A stretch of 64,000 nt of DNA from Hymenobacter amundsenii (lineage in GTDB: Bacteria; Bacteroidota; Bacteroidia; Cytophagales; Hymenobacteraceae), in assembly GCF_002204745.1 (NCBI RefSeq), contig NZ_NIRR01000016.1:1-64000 (forward strand). Direction: 5' to 3'. Shown piece by piece: positions 49,893 to 57,375 of this stretch. A model generated the notes under the pieces. That model had not been told where the DNA came from, did no database searches, and saw only the letters and a program-made list of their open reading frames with translations. The position numbers and the translations under genes were made by a program. Positions within the stretch are counted from its first letter, which is position 1. Each line of letters starts with the position of its first letter.

Positions 49893-50429
49893 ATGGAACA
49901 AGCTACGTTTGGCGGCGGCTGCTTCTGGTGCACCGAAGCCGTATTTCAACAACTCCAGGGCGTGGAGAAAGTCGTGTCGGGCTACACTGCCGGGCGCATT
50001 GCCAACCCTACCTACAAGGAAGTTTGCAGCGGCCTGACGGGCCATAACGAAGTCATTCAGGTGACCTACGACCCTGCTGTTATCAGCTACGAGGACCTGC
50101 TGGAGGTGTTCTGGAAAACCCACGACCCCACCACCCTCAACCGCCAGGGCAACGACGCGGGCACGCAGTACCGCTCGGGTATTTACACCAACTCCGAAGA
50201 GCAGCAGCGCCTGGCCGAAGCCTATAAGCAGCAGCTCACGGCGGCCAACGCCTTCGACGGTCCTATCACGACCGAAATCATCCCCCTGCCGACATTCTAC
50301 CCCGCCGAGGCCTACCACCAGAACTACTACAACCTGAACGGTTCGCAGCCCTACTGCCAGTTTGTGGTGAAGAGCAAGGTGGATAAGGTAAAAGCGGTGT
50401 TCGGCGACAAGCTGAAAAGCGTGGCGTAG
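49893..50429 (+). CDS. msrA: Peptide-methionine (S)-S-oxide reductase
   Basis: The 178-residue enzyme repairs oxidised methionine. Its catalytic motif is ATFGGGCFWCTEAVF. Conserved segments are GVEKVVSGYTAGRIANPTY, FWKTHDPTTLNRQGNDAGTQ and YRSGIYTNSEEQ. The start at 49893 gives the usual N-terminus and overrides a longer frame from 49692. The upstream nonamers touch the start; the stop codon lies in a long inverted repeat shared with the convergent gene. Confidence 0.95.
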   Translation: MEQATFGGGCFWCTEAVFQQLQGVEKVVSGYTAGRIANPTYKEVCSGLTGHNEVIQVTYDPAVISYEDLLEVFWKTHDPTTLNRQGNDAGTQYRSGIYTNSEEQQRLAEAYKQQLTAANAFDGPITTEIIPLPTFYPAEAYHQNYYNLNGSQPYCQFVVKSKVDKVKAVFGDKLKSVA

Positions 50430-50548
50430 CTTCTAGAAGGGAGTACCAAGAATGAGAGGTGAGCACTCGTGCTGATATCCCGATTTGGGGGCGTCAGCAC
50501 GAGAGTCTCACCTCTCACTTCTTGGTACTCCCTTCTAGAAGCTACGCC
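50423..50548. repeat. Long inverted repeat containing the ends of two convergent genes
   Basis: Arms at 50423-50452 and 50519-50548 are perfectly complementary over 30 bp. After a 1-base bulge the stem continues for 11 bp, and a further 10-bp stem (50466-50475 with 50494-50503) extends it inward. Both convergent stop codons (TAG) and their last codon lie inside the outer arm, so both genes end in the same GCG TAG. Confidence 0.85.
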
Positions 50549-51342
50549 TGTTCGTTCAGATCAATCTGAAAAGGGCCATGGTCGCGGCCCAATGCGTAGA
50601 ACGTGGCCACTTGGTTTATCAGGGTGCGCGTATAAAGGTCGAGGGCGCGGGTTTCGATGATCTGGTCGTTCTTCACGATCAGGAAGCTCACCAGCTCGCC
50701 CGGATAGGCGCCGTCTTCGCCCACTTCAGGCAGGGCCTCGAAGGGTGAGTGCGACTTAACCGGAATAAACGTCTGCTTGGGCAGCGTCATCAGGGTTTTA
50801 TCGCCGAAGGGTACGAAGCCTCTAAGGGGCGAGTAATGATAAAACGGGTTCCAGACCCAACTGCCATTGAAGATATAGTACTCATCGGTCCCAAGGCGGA
50901 TGAACTCACGTAACGACACATTGACGGCCACCCGCCAGTTGCTGCGCTCCTCCAGGTTTTGCTTGATGAGGGCCAGCCGGGTCGGGTCGGGCACATCGGT
51001 CAGGCTCTGGGTGAGGCGGGCGTGCACCACCAGCTCGCAGCCGGCGTACAGGTTCAGCAACTGCTGCCGCCAGGCGTTCGGGCCGCCCAACTGGTAGGCT
51101 TCGGCGCGGGTGAACTCGAAGAAATTGTGGGTGTACGGGCCTGCCAACGCCACGCCATCGCGGCCGTCGGGCGTGGCCCACTCCACCAAAAAGCAGGGCC
51201 GGGTACGGTTATCGACCCAGGGCAGCTCCCGGTTGAAAGCCACGCGGGTCTGGATGGTTTCGGGGTTGAGGCTTAGCTCCTGGGCCACGTAGTCGCGCAC
51301 TTCCTCGCGGGCCTGGGCGGCCGATACGACATTCTTGATCAC
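50542..51342 (-). CDS. Conserved-looking protein of unknown function
   Basis: The 266-residue soluble protein has no signal peptide or obvious catalytic motif. Landmarks are VAFNRELPWVDNRTRPCFLV, YTHNFFEFTRAEAYQLGGPN and DEYYIFNGSWVWNPFYHYSP. It is mixed alpha/beta with a high aromatic content. The start is GTG at 51342, beside a nonamer repeat; a start further in is possible. I do not recognise the family. Confidence 0.6.
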   Translation of the reverse strand: MIKNVVSAAQAREEVRDYVAQELSLNPETIQTRVAFNRELPWVDNRTRPCFLVEWATPDGRDGVALAGPYTHNFFEFTRAEAYQLGGPNAWRQQLLNLYAGCELVVHARLTQSLTDVPDPTRLALIKQNLEERSNWRVAVNVSLREFIRLGTDEYYIFNGSWVWNPFYHYSPLRGFVPFGDKTLMTLPKQTFIPVKSHSPFEALPEVGEDGAYPGELVSFLIVKNDQIIETRALDLYTRTLINQVATFYALGRDHGPFQIDLNEQA

Positions 51343-51343
51343 G

Positions 51344-51370
51344 GATGTTGCAGATGTTGCAGATAGCGCA
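51344..51370 (-). repeat. Three tandem nonamers (GATGTTGCA type)
   Basis: Units GATGTTGCA at 51344 and 51353 are identical; the third (51362) diverges. This is the reverse complement of the msrA-upstream word. The array starts 2 bases from the GTG start of the gene at 50542-51342. Confidence 0.65.
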
Positions 51371-51610
51371 GATTCGTTCTGGCCTTCAGATGAAAAGATG
51401 ATTGGATGGCGCAGACTGATGTTAGGTCGAGCGGATGATGCGTCACTCTGTTGGCGCTACCAGAGGCCGAAAGCTCGTCATCAAAACTTCTCAAAGATAA
51501 GCGGACAACCAACAAACTGGCTATCTGCTCCTCAACTAGCCACGGTATCAGACAATTTCAGGTTACCCAATCATCCTTTCAGCTAAAGCCAGCACGAATC
51601 CCTTTTATCA
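51371..51610. other. Spacer between nonamer arrays
   Basis: About 240 bases between the two nonamer arrays, with no gene, hairpin or promoter that I can support. Confidence 0.4.
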
Positions 51611-51637
51611 GCAACATCTGCAATATCTGTGATTTAG
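51611..51637 (+). repeat. Nonamer array over the dapD stop codon
   Basis: GCAACATCT (51611-51619) and GCAATATCT (51620-51628) form two units in register, with a third divergent one. The dapD stop codon (TAA on the minus strand, 51634-51636) lies inside the array. Confidence 0.55.
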
Positions 51638-52461
51638 ACAGCTACGTTGTGGTCGCGCAGGGCGTCGTTGAGGCTGGTTTTAAGGTCGGTGCTGGGCTTG
51701 CGCTGGCCGATGATGAGGGCGCAAGGCACGTGGTACTCGCCGGCCGGAAACTGCTTGGGCAATGAGCCCGGAATAACCACCGAGCGGGCCGGTACGTGGC
51801 CGCGGTACTCCTTGGGCTCTGTACCGGTTACATCAATAATGCGGGTGCTGCCCGTAATGGTCACGCCGGCCCCGATTACGGCCTCCCGGCCCACGAAGCA
51901 GCCTTCGACCAGAATGCTGCGCGAGCCCACGAAAGCACCGTCCTCGATAATCACCGGCGCGGCCTGCACAGGCTCCAGCACGCCACCAATGCCCACACCA
52001 CCACTCAGGTGCACGCCGGCCCCGATCTGGGCGCAGGAGCCCACCGTGGCCCAGGTGTCCACCATCGTACCCTCGCCTACCCAGGCACCGATGTTCACGT
52101 AGCTCGGCATCATGATAACGCCTGAAGCCAGGTAAGCGCCGTAGCGGGCCACGGCCGGCGGCACCACGCGTACGCCCTGGCCCTGGTAGTCGGTTTTGAG
52201 GCGCATTTTGTCGCGGAACTCAAAAGGGCCGACTTCGAATGTTTCCATCTGGCGGATGGGAAAGTAAAGGATAACAGCTTTCTTCACCCAGTCGTTTACC
52301 AGCCAGCCGCCTTCGCGGTCGGCGGCGGGTTGGGCCACGCGCAGGCGGCCCTTGTCGAGCTCCTCGATAACGTGCTCGATGGCCTGGATGGTGGTGGCTT
52401 GCTGGAGCAGGCTGCGGTCGTTCCAGGCGGCTTCAATCAGGGGTTGCAGGTCGGTGGTCAT
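51634..52461 (-). CDS. dapD: 2,3,4,5-tetrahydropyridine-2,6-dicarboxylate N-succinyltransferase
   Basis: The 275-residue enzyme succinylates tetrahydrodipicolinate in lysine and diaminopimelate synthesis. The left-handed beta-helix repeats are clear: NIGAWVGEGTMVDTWATVGS, CAQIGAGVHLSGGVGIGGVL and VIIEDGAFVGSRSILVEGCF. The N-terminal domain is helical. The conserved length and the SLPKQFPAGEYHVPCALIIG tail fit DapD. It lies alone between repeats, with a -7-like word upstream. Confidence 0.95.
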   Translation of the reverse strand: MTTDLQPLIEAAWNDRSLLQQATTIQAIEHVIEELDKGRLRVAQPAADREGGWLVNDWVKKAVILYFPIRQMETFEVGPFEFRDKMRLKTDYQGQGVRVVPPAVARYGAYLASGVIMMPSYVNIGAWVGEGTMVDTWATVGSCAQIGAGVHLSGGVGIGGVLEPVQAAPVIIEDGAFVGSRSILVEGCFVGREAVIGAGVTITGSTRIIDVTGTEPKEYRGHVPARSVVIPGSLPKQFPAGEYHVPCALIIGQRKPSTDLKTSLNDALRDHNVAV

Positions 52462-52503
52462 GCGGCAGGTCGTTTTTTATTGCTAGTTGCTTGATTTTCG
52501 GCC

Positions 52504-52511
52504 TAAAGGTA
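52504..52511 (-). promoter_or_regulatory. Possible -7 element of dapD
   Basis: The minus-strand word TACCTTTA differs from TAnnTTTG only at the last base, 42 bases upstream of the start. Confidence 0.35.
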
Positions 52512-52648
52512 GCGCATGACCGACGAGGCCGGTAGTGTCCGCATCCAAACAAGCCACGGCTAACAAGGTAAAAGCCCAATAACCAGCGCCGAAAAACCGA
52601 AAACAAACCGCGAGAAACGAATCAGGAACCGCCATCTTCGCATCCAAT

Positions 52649-53896
52649 ATGCCGCCCACCACGACCATCCTGCTGGCCTCCGTACTCAAACCGCTCGACG
52701 ATACCCGGATGCTGGGCAAGTTTGGGCGCACGCTGGCCGGGCGGCCCGGCATCCAGGTGCACGTAGCCGGACGGACCGCTCCCCTCCCGCCCGATTTGCC
52801 CGCCAACCTGCACGTGCACGAACTGCTACGGGGCACAAGGCTGAGCTTTGACCGGCTCCAAGCGCAGTGGCGCTACTGGCAGTTGCTGCAGCGGCAGCAA
52901 CCGGCGGTGGTGTTTGTGCACGCCCCAGAGCTACTGCCTGCCACCGTACTCTGGCAATTTCGCCACCCGAGGTGCCGCTTCGTGTACGATGTGCGGGAGA
53001 ATTACGCCCTCAACATTGAAACCCAGGCTGTGTACCCCGCCTGGACCCGGGGCCTGCTGGCCCACTTGGTGCGCGCCCTCGAAACCCTGGCCGCTAGCCG
53101 GGCCGCTGCCGTGGTACTGGCCGAGCGCAGCTATGCCCAGGAGCTGCCCTTCGCAACTAAAGCAGCCAGCGCGCCCGAAGAACCGCTGGTCTCTGCCCGC
53201 CTCGAACACCCCAGCAACACTACTTCCTTCACCCAAAAACCAGAATCCAAAAACCAAAAACCAACGATTATCCTCGAAAACAAACACCAGCCTTATGACG
53301 CCGTGCCGCCTGCCTACCCGCGCCAACTGCCCCCAATTACGGAGCAATTGCGGCTGGTGTACTCGGGCACTATTTCGGCGCTGAACGGGGTATGGGAGGC
53401 CATTCGGTTTACGGAGCACCTGCGCCCTAGCTGGCCAGGGGGCGTGCAACTTACCATCATCGGGTTCTGCCAGCAGCCGGAGCTATTGGCGCGGCTACGG
53501 GCGGCCGTAGCGGCTTCGCAGGGAGCCATAGTGCTGGTCGGTGGGGCCGAGCCGGTGCCCCACGCCCGGGTGGTGGCCGAGCTGCGGGCCAGCCATCTGG
53601 GCCTACTTCCCTACCGGCCGCACCTGAGCACGGCCCGTTGTGTGCCCACCAAGCTATTCGAGTATTTGGCCGAAGCGTTGCCGCTGGTGCTGCCGCCTAA
53701 TCCGCTCTGGCAACCGCTGGCCGAGGCCGCCGGCGCGGGGCTGGTGTTTGATTTTCTGCAGGACAACTACCCGCCCGCAACCAGCCTCGTAGCGGCCCTG
53801 CAGGCCGCTATTTATTATCCGCAGGGGCCGCCAGCCACCGCTTTCTGGCACTCGGAAGCGGAAATACTGCTGCGCTTACTGGATTCTATCAGGTAA
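52649..53896 (+). CDS. GT-B glycosyltransferase with an internal heptamer array
   Basis: The 415-residue protein resembles group 1 (GT4-like) glycosyltransferases. The N-domain has FVHAPELLPATVLWQF and FVYDVRENYALNIETQ. The C-domain has LRLVYSGTISALNGVWEAIR, LLPYRPHLSTARCVPTKLFE and YLAEALPLVLPPNPLW. The KLFEYLA segment is the usual donor-binding E of the family. Between residues about 195 and 210 lies a Lys/Asn-rich segment (FTQKPESKNQKPTI) encoded by A-rich tandem heptamers at 53233-53267, unlike the rest of the gene. Donor and acceptor are unknown. Confidence 0.8.
   Translation: MPPTTTILLASVLKPLDDTRMLGKFGRTLAGRPGIQVHVAGRTAPLPPDLPANLHVHELLRGTRLSFDRLQAQWRYWQLLQRQQPAVVFVHAPELLPATVLWQFRHPRCRFVYDVRENYALNIETQAVYPAWTRGLLAHLVRALETLAASRAAAVVLAERSYAQELPFATKAASAPEEPLVSARLEHPSNTTSFTQKPESKNQKPTIILENKHQPYDAVPPAYPRQLPPITEQLRLVYSGTISALNGVWEAIRFTEHLRPSWPGGVQLTIIGFCQQPELLARLRAAVAASQGAIVLVGGAEPVPHARVVAELRASHLGLLPYRPHLSTARCVPTKLFEYLAEALPLVLPPNPLWQPLAEAAGAGLVFDFLQDNYPPATSLVAALQAAIYYPQGPPATAFWHSEAEILLRLLDSIR
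53233..53267 (+). repeat. Five tandem heptamers (CCAAAAA)n inside a coding region
   Basis: Units at 53233, 53240, 53247, 53254 and 53261 keep exact 7-bp register; three are CCAAAAA and the others CCAGAAT and CCAACGA. The array lies within the glycosyltransferase gene, in a GC-rich background. Confidence 0.8.
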
Positions 53897-53943
53897 CTCC
53901 CGACCTTAGCCGCCCGTTTACGGGAACGGGTTCCGTTTTTTTC

Positions 53944-53951
53944 TACCTTCG
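53944..53951 (+). promoter_or_regulatory. Putative -7 element of fabH
   Basis: TACCTTCG, the single-base variant seen elsewhere, lies 49 bases upstream of the ATG at 54001. Confidence 0.4.
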
Positions 53952-54000
53952 GCCTAGCTCTTTTGGCTTTCTTCCTGGTCTGTCCCGCAAAATCCCCCTG

Positions 54001-55020
54001 ATGAACAACTCTCTCCGCTCTTCCGAAATTGCTGGCGTTGGCCATTACGTGCCCGAGCGCGTGGTTACGAATGCCGACCTCATCACCCTGATGGACACCA
54101 CCGACGAGTGGATTCAGGAACGCACCGGTATTAAAGAGCGGCGCTGGTTTACGGAGGGCACCGACACCACGGCCAATATGGGCGCCAACGCGGCCCGCAA
54201 GGCCCTTGAGATGGCCGGCCTGCAGCCCGACGACGTGCAAATGATTGTGTTTGCCACCCTTTCGCCCGATTATTTCTTCCCCGGCTCGGGCGTGCTGCTC
54301 CAGCGCGAACTGGGCATCAAGGCTCCGATTCCGGCCTTCGACGTGCGCAATCAGTGCTCGGGCTTCGTGTACGCACTGAGCATGGCCGACCAGTTCATCA
54401 AGACCGGCATGTACGACAACGTGCTGGTGGTGGGCTCCGAGATTCACTCCTCGGGTCTCGATATCAGCACCCGCGGCCGGGCCGTGTCAGTTATTTTTGG
54501 TGATGGCGCCGGGGCCGTGGTATTGCGCCCCTGCACCCGCGAAGGCCACGGCATCCTCAGCACGCATTTGCACGCCCAAGGCGAGCACGCCGAGGAGCTG
54601 ATTGTGAAGGAGCCCAGCTCGAACCGCCAAGACCGAACCGCGTTTATCCAGAACCTGGAAAACGAGGTGGAGCTCTACCCCATCATGAACGGCCAGAACG
54701 TGTTCAAGCACGCCGTGGTGCGCTTCCCGCAGGTTATCAAGGAGGCCCTCGATCAGAACGGCTTCGAGTCGAAAGATATCGATATGCTGATTCCGCACCA
54801 GGCCAACCTGCGCATCACCCAGTACGTGCAGCACAAAATGGGCCTGCCCGACGAGAAGGTATTCAGCAACATCCAGCGCTACGGCAATACCACCGCCGCC
54901 TCCGTGCCCATTGCCCTAAGCGAAGCCGTGCAGGAAGGCCGCATTAAGCGCGGCGACCTGGTCTGCCTGGCCGCCTTCGGCTCCGGCTTCACCTGGGCCT
55001 CGGCACTGATTAAGTGGTAG
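54001..55020 (+). CDS. fabH: Beta-ketoacyl-ACP synthase III (FabH family)
   Basis: The 339-residue thiolase-fold enzyme starts fatty-acid chains from acyl-CoA and malonyl-ACP. The catalytic triad is present: C119 in FDVRNQCSGFVYAL, H266 in LIPHQANLRIT and N296 in RYGNTTAASVP. The N-terminal motif TTDEWIQERTGIKERRW is typical. It is somewhat longer than E. coli FabH, with an insert near 190-240. The gene stands alone, so a role in a secondary pathway rather than in core lipid synthesis cannot be excluded. Confidence 0.88.
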   Translation: MNNSLRSSEIAGVGHYVPERVVTNADLITLMDTTDEWIQERTGIKERRWFTEGTDTTANMGANAARKALEMAGLQPDDVQMIVFATLSPDYFFPGSGVLLQRELGIKAPIPAFDVRNQCSGFVYALSMADQFIKTGMYDNVLVVGSEIHSSGLDISTRGRAVSVIFGDGAGAVVLRPCTREGHGILSTHLHAQGEHAEELIVKEPSSNRQDRTAFIQNLENEVELYPIMNGQNVFKHAVVRFPQVIKEALDQNGFESKDIDMLIPHQANLRITQYVQHKMGLPDEKVFSNIQRYGNTTAASVPIALSEAVQEGRIKRGDLVCLAAFGSGFTWASALIKW

Positions 55021-55040
55021 GTTATTTTAGTTAGAAATGG

Positions 55041-55105
55041 AGGAGTAGGAACTGGGGTGGCTAGCAGAACAATGTGTTCGGCCAGTTACCCCAATTCCTA
55101 CTCCT
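55041..55105. terminator. Inverted repeat after fabH
   Basis: Arms at 55041-55058 and 55088-55105 pair over 18 bases with one mismatch; a smaller inner hairpin (GAACA with TGTTC) lies within the loop. It probably terminates fabH. Confidence 0.65.
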
Positions 55106-55131
55106 TTGCTTTTAATTCTTAATTCAAGCAA

Positions 55132-55791
55132 ATGCCCAGCTTCACCGAGGAAAACTACCTGAAGGCCGTTTATAAGCTGTCGGAGGCCCAGCCGGGCACC
55201 GAAGTCAGCACCAACAGCGTAGCCGAGGAGTTGCAGACCCGTCCGGCTTCGGTGACGGATATGCTGCGCCGCCTGGGCGAGAAAGGCCTGCTCCACTACA
55301 CCCGCTACCGGGGTGTTACGCTCACGACCGAGGGGCGGCGGCTGGCCCTGCTCACCATCCGCAAGCACCGGCTTTGGGAGGTATTTCTGGTCGAGCATTT
55401 TGGCTTCAACTGGGATGAGGTGCACGAGGTGGCCGAGCAGATGGAGCACATCGACTCCGACCTGCTGGTACGCCGCCTCGACGAGTTTCTGGGTTTCCCC
55501 CAACTCGACCCCCACGGCGACCCCATTCCGACGGCCGAGGGCATCCTGCACCGCCCCCAGCACCGCCTGCTTGCTGACCTGCGCCCCGGCGACCAGGGCC
55601 GCGTGGTAGCCGTCAAGAACACCTCCGCCCCCTTCCTGCAATACCTCGACAAAGTCGGTGTTAACCTTGGCACCCACATTGAAGTATTGGATAAGATTCT
55701 GTTCGACAACTCGCTTGAAATCAGAATAAACAAAGAAAATAAGCAGCTGATGTCGGCAGAGGTAAGCCGCAACCTGATGCTGACGGACTGA
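55132..55791 (+). CDS. DtxR/MntR-type metal-dependent repressor
   Basis: The 219-residue regulator has an N-terminal winged helix (FTEENYLKAVYKLSEAQ, NSVAEELQTRPASVTDMLRR). Next is a metal-binding dimer domain (RKHRLWEVFLVEHFGFNWDE, VHEVAEQMEHIDSDLLVRRL). The end is an SH3/FeoA-like domain (LRPGDQGRVVAVKNT). The family senses Mn(II) or Fe(II). No metal transporter is adjacent, so its targets are elsewhere. Two TTAATTC heptamers lie at 55112-55125, just before the start. Confidence 0.9.
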   Translation: MPSFTEENYLKAVYKLSEAQPGTEVSTNSVAEELQTRPASVTDMLRRLGEKGLLHYTRYRGVTLTTEGRRLALLTIRKHRLWEVFLVEHFGFNWDEVHEVAEQMEHIDSDLLVRRLDEFLGFPQLDPHGDPIPTAEGILHRPQHRLLADLRPGDQGRVVAVKNTSAPFLQYLDKVGVNLGTHIEVLDKILFDNSLEIRINKENKQLMSAEVSRNLMLTD

Positions 55792-55842
55792 GGCCGGGAG
55801 CACCCATTCGGGCGTGGGCAAGCTCCGACTTCCTGGGCGCCG

Positions 55843-55850
55843 TACCTTTG
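55843..55850 (+). promoter_or_regulatory. Putative -7 element of mnmE
   Basis: TACCTTTG matches TAnnTTTG exactly. It falls downstream of an alternative GTG at 55814, which supports GTG 55877 as the start of mnmE. Confidence 0.55.
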
Positions 55851-55876
55851 CGGCTCAACTAACTTCTCCAGCCGCC

Positions 55877-57268
55877 GTGGCCGCCGACCTGCCTCTCTCC
55901 CTCTCCGATACTATCGTCGCCCTTTCCACCCCGCCCGGAGCCGGGGCCATTGCGCTGGTGCGCCTCTCTGGCCCCCAGGCCATTGCCCTCACCGACGCAG
56001 TATTTGCCGGTAAGCGCCTGGCCGACCAGCCCGGCCACACCCTGCACTATGGCACGCTGCGCGATGGCGAACGGGTGCTCGATGAGGTAGTGGTGTCGCT
56101 GTTCCGGGGGCCGCACTCCTATACCCGCGAAGACGTGGTAGAAATCAGCACCCACGGCTCCGACTACATCGTGCAGGAAGTGCTGGCGCTGTTGTTGCGG
56201 CACGGGGCCCGGCTGGCCGAAGCGGGCGAGTTCACCAAGCGGGCCTTTTTGCACGGCGCCTTCGACCTGGCCCAGGCCGAGGCGGTGGCCGACCTGATTG
56301 CCGCCGATTCGGCCCTGAGCCACCAGGTGGCCCTGCGCCAGATGCGGGGCGGCTTCTCGCGGGAGCTGAAAGAGCTACGCGGCCAGTTGGTGCATTTCGC
56401 GGCGTTGCTGGAGCTGGAGCTCGACTTCGGGGAAGAGGACGTGGAGTTTGCCGACCGCACCGGACTGGTGCGCCTGCTCCAGGAAGTGCAGGCCCTGGTA
56501 CGCCGCTTGCTGCGTTCCTTCGAGTTGGGCAACGTTATCAAGAACGGTGTGACCACCGTTATTGCTGGCCGCCCCAACGCCGGCAAAAGCACGCTGCTCA
56601 ATGCCCTGCTCAACGAAGACCGGGCCATCGTCTCGGACGTGCCCGGCACTACACGCGACCTGATTGAGGACGAGGTGAGCATCGAGGGTATCCGCTTCCG
56701 GTTCGTTGACACGGCCGGCCTGCGCGACACCACCGACGTGGTGGAGGCCCTTGGCGTGGAGCGCACCCGTCAACGGGTTCAGCAAGCTGCATTAGTCGTA
56801 TATCTGTTTGATATGACGACTACTTCACCCGCCGAGCTTCAAGCAGAGATTAAAGCATTGCTCCTGCCCGCCGGGGTGAGAGTGCTGGCCGTGGGCAACA
56901 AGCTTGATGTAGCTTCCGAGGATGAGTTGGCTGCCTTCAGCAACCGCCCCGACACCGTGCTGATAGCCGCCTCGCGGGGCGACGGCCTCAATGAACTCCA
57001 GCAAGCCTTGCTGGCCCGCGTCCGCGTCGACGGCCTCGAACATACCGGGGCCAGCACCATCGTCACAAACCTACGCCACGCCCGCAGCCTCGAAGTAGCC
57101 AGCCGCCACCTCGATGCCGTGCTGGTGGGCCTGAGCACCGGCGGCGGCACCGAACTGCTGGCCGCCGACCTACGCCACGCCCTGAATGCCCTGGGGCAGA
57201 TAACGGGCGAAATCAGTAACGACGACCTGCTCACCAGCATCTTTACCCAGTTCTGCATTGGCAAATAG
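55877..57268 (+). CDS. mnmE: tRNA uridine-5-carboxymethylaminomethyl GTPase (MnmE)
   Basis: The 463-residue GTPase modifies the wobble uridine of several tRNAs together with MnmG. The N-domain reads LSDTIVALSTPPGAGAIALV and contains the folate-binding region. The G domain has VIAGRPNAGKSTLLNALL, SDVPGTTRDLIEDEV and RFVDTAGLRDTTDVV. The chain ends with the catalytic FCIGK. I use GTG 55877 as start: the conserved sequence begins there, and a promoter element lies between it and GTG 55814. Confidence 0.93.
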   Translation: MAADLPLSLSDTIVALSTPPGAGAIALVRLSGPQAIALTDAVFAGKRLADQPGHTLHYGTLRDGERVLDEVVVSLFRGPHSYTREDVVEISTHGSDYIVQEVLALLLRHGARLAEAGEFTKRAFLHGAFDLAQAEAVADLIAADSALSHQVALRQMRGGFSRELKELRGQLVHFAALLELELDFGEEDVEFADRTGLVRLLQEVQALVRRLLRSFELGNVIKNGVTTVIAGRPNAGKSTLLNALLNEDRAIVSDVPGTTRDLIEDEVSIEGIRFRFVDTAGLRDTTDVVEALGVERTRQRVQQAALVVYLFDMTTTSPAELQAEIKALLLPAGVRVLAVGNKLDVASEDELAAFSNRPDTVLIAASRGDGLNELQQALLARVRVDGLEHTGASTIVTNLRHARSLEVASRHLDAVLVGLSTGGGTELLAADLRHALNALGQITGEISNDDLLTSIFTQFCIGK

Positions 57269-57277
57269 CTGTATGGT

Positions 57278-57369
57278 GCCGTAGCGCGAAGCGCCAGCTT
57301 CGCGTACCGCAGAACGAACACGCTCAGCAGTCAGCAGCAATACACGAAGCTGAAACTTCGCGCTACGGC
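57278..57369. repeat. Imperfect 29-bp inverted repeat (CGTAGCGCGAAG family)
   Basis: Arms at 57278-57306 and 57341-57369 pair with four mismatches. The arms carry GCCGTAGCGCGAAG and CAGCTTCG. It lies between the convergent mnmE and aldo/keto reductase genes and probably terminates both. Confidence 0.7.
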
Positions 57370-57375
57370 GCTGAT

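Noticed and set aside
55112..55125. Two TTAATTC units before the DtxR gene as a metal-responsive operator
   Set aside because: They form a direct tandem pair and not an inverted repeat as DtxR-type operators do, so they were treated as word repeats only.
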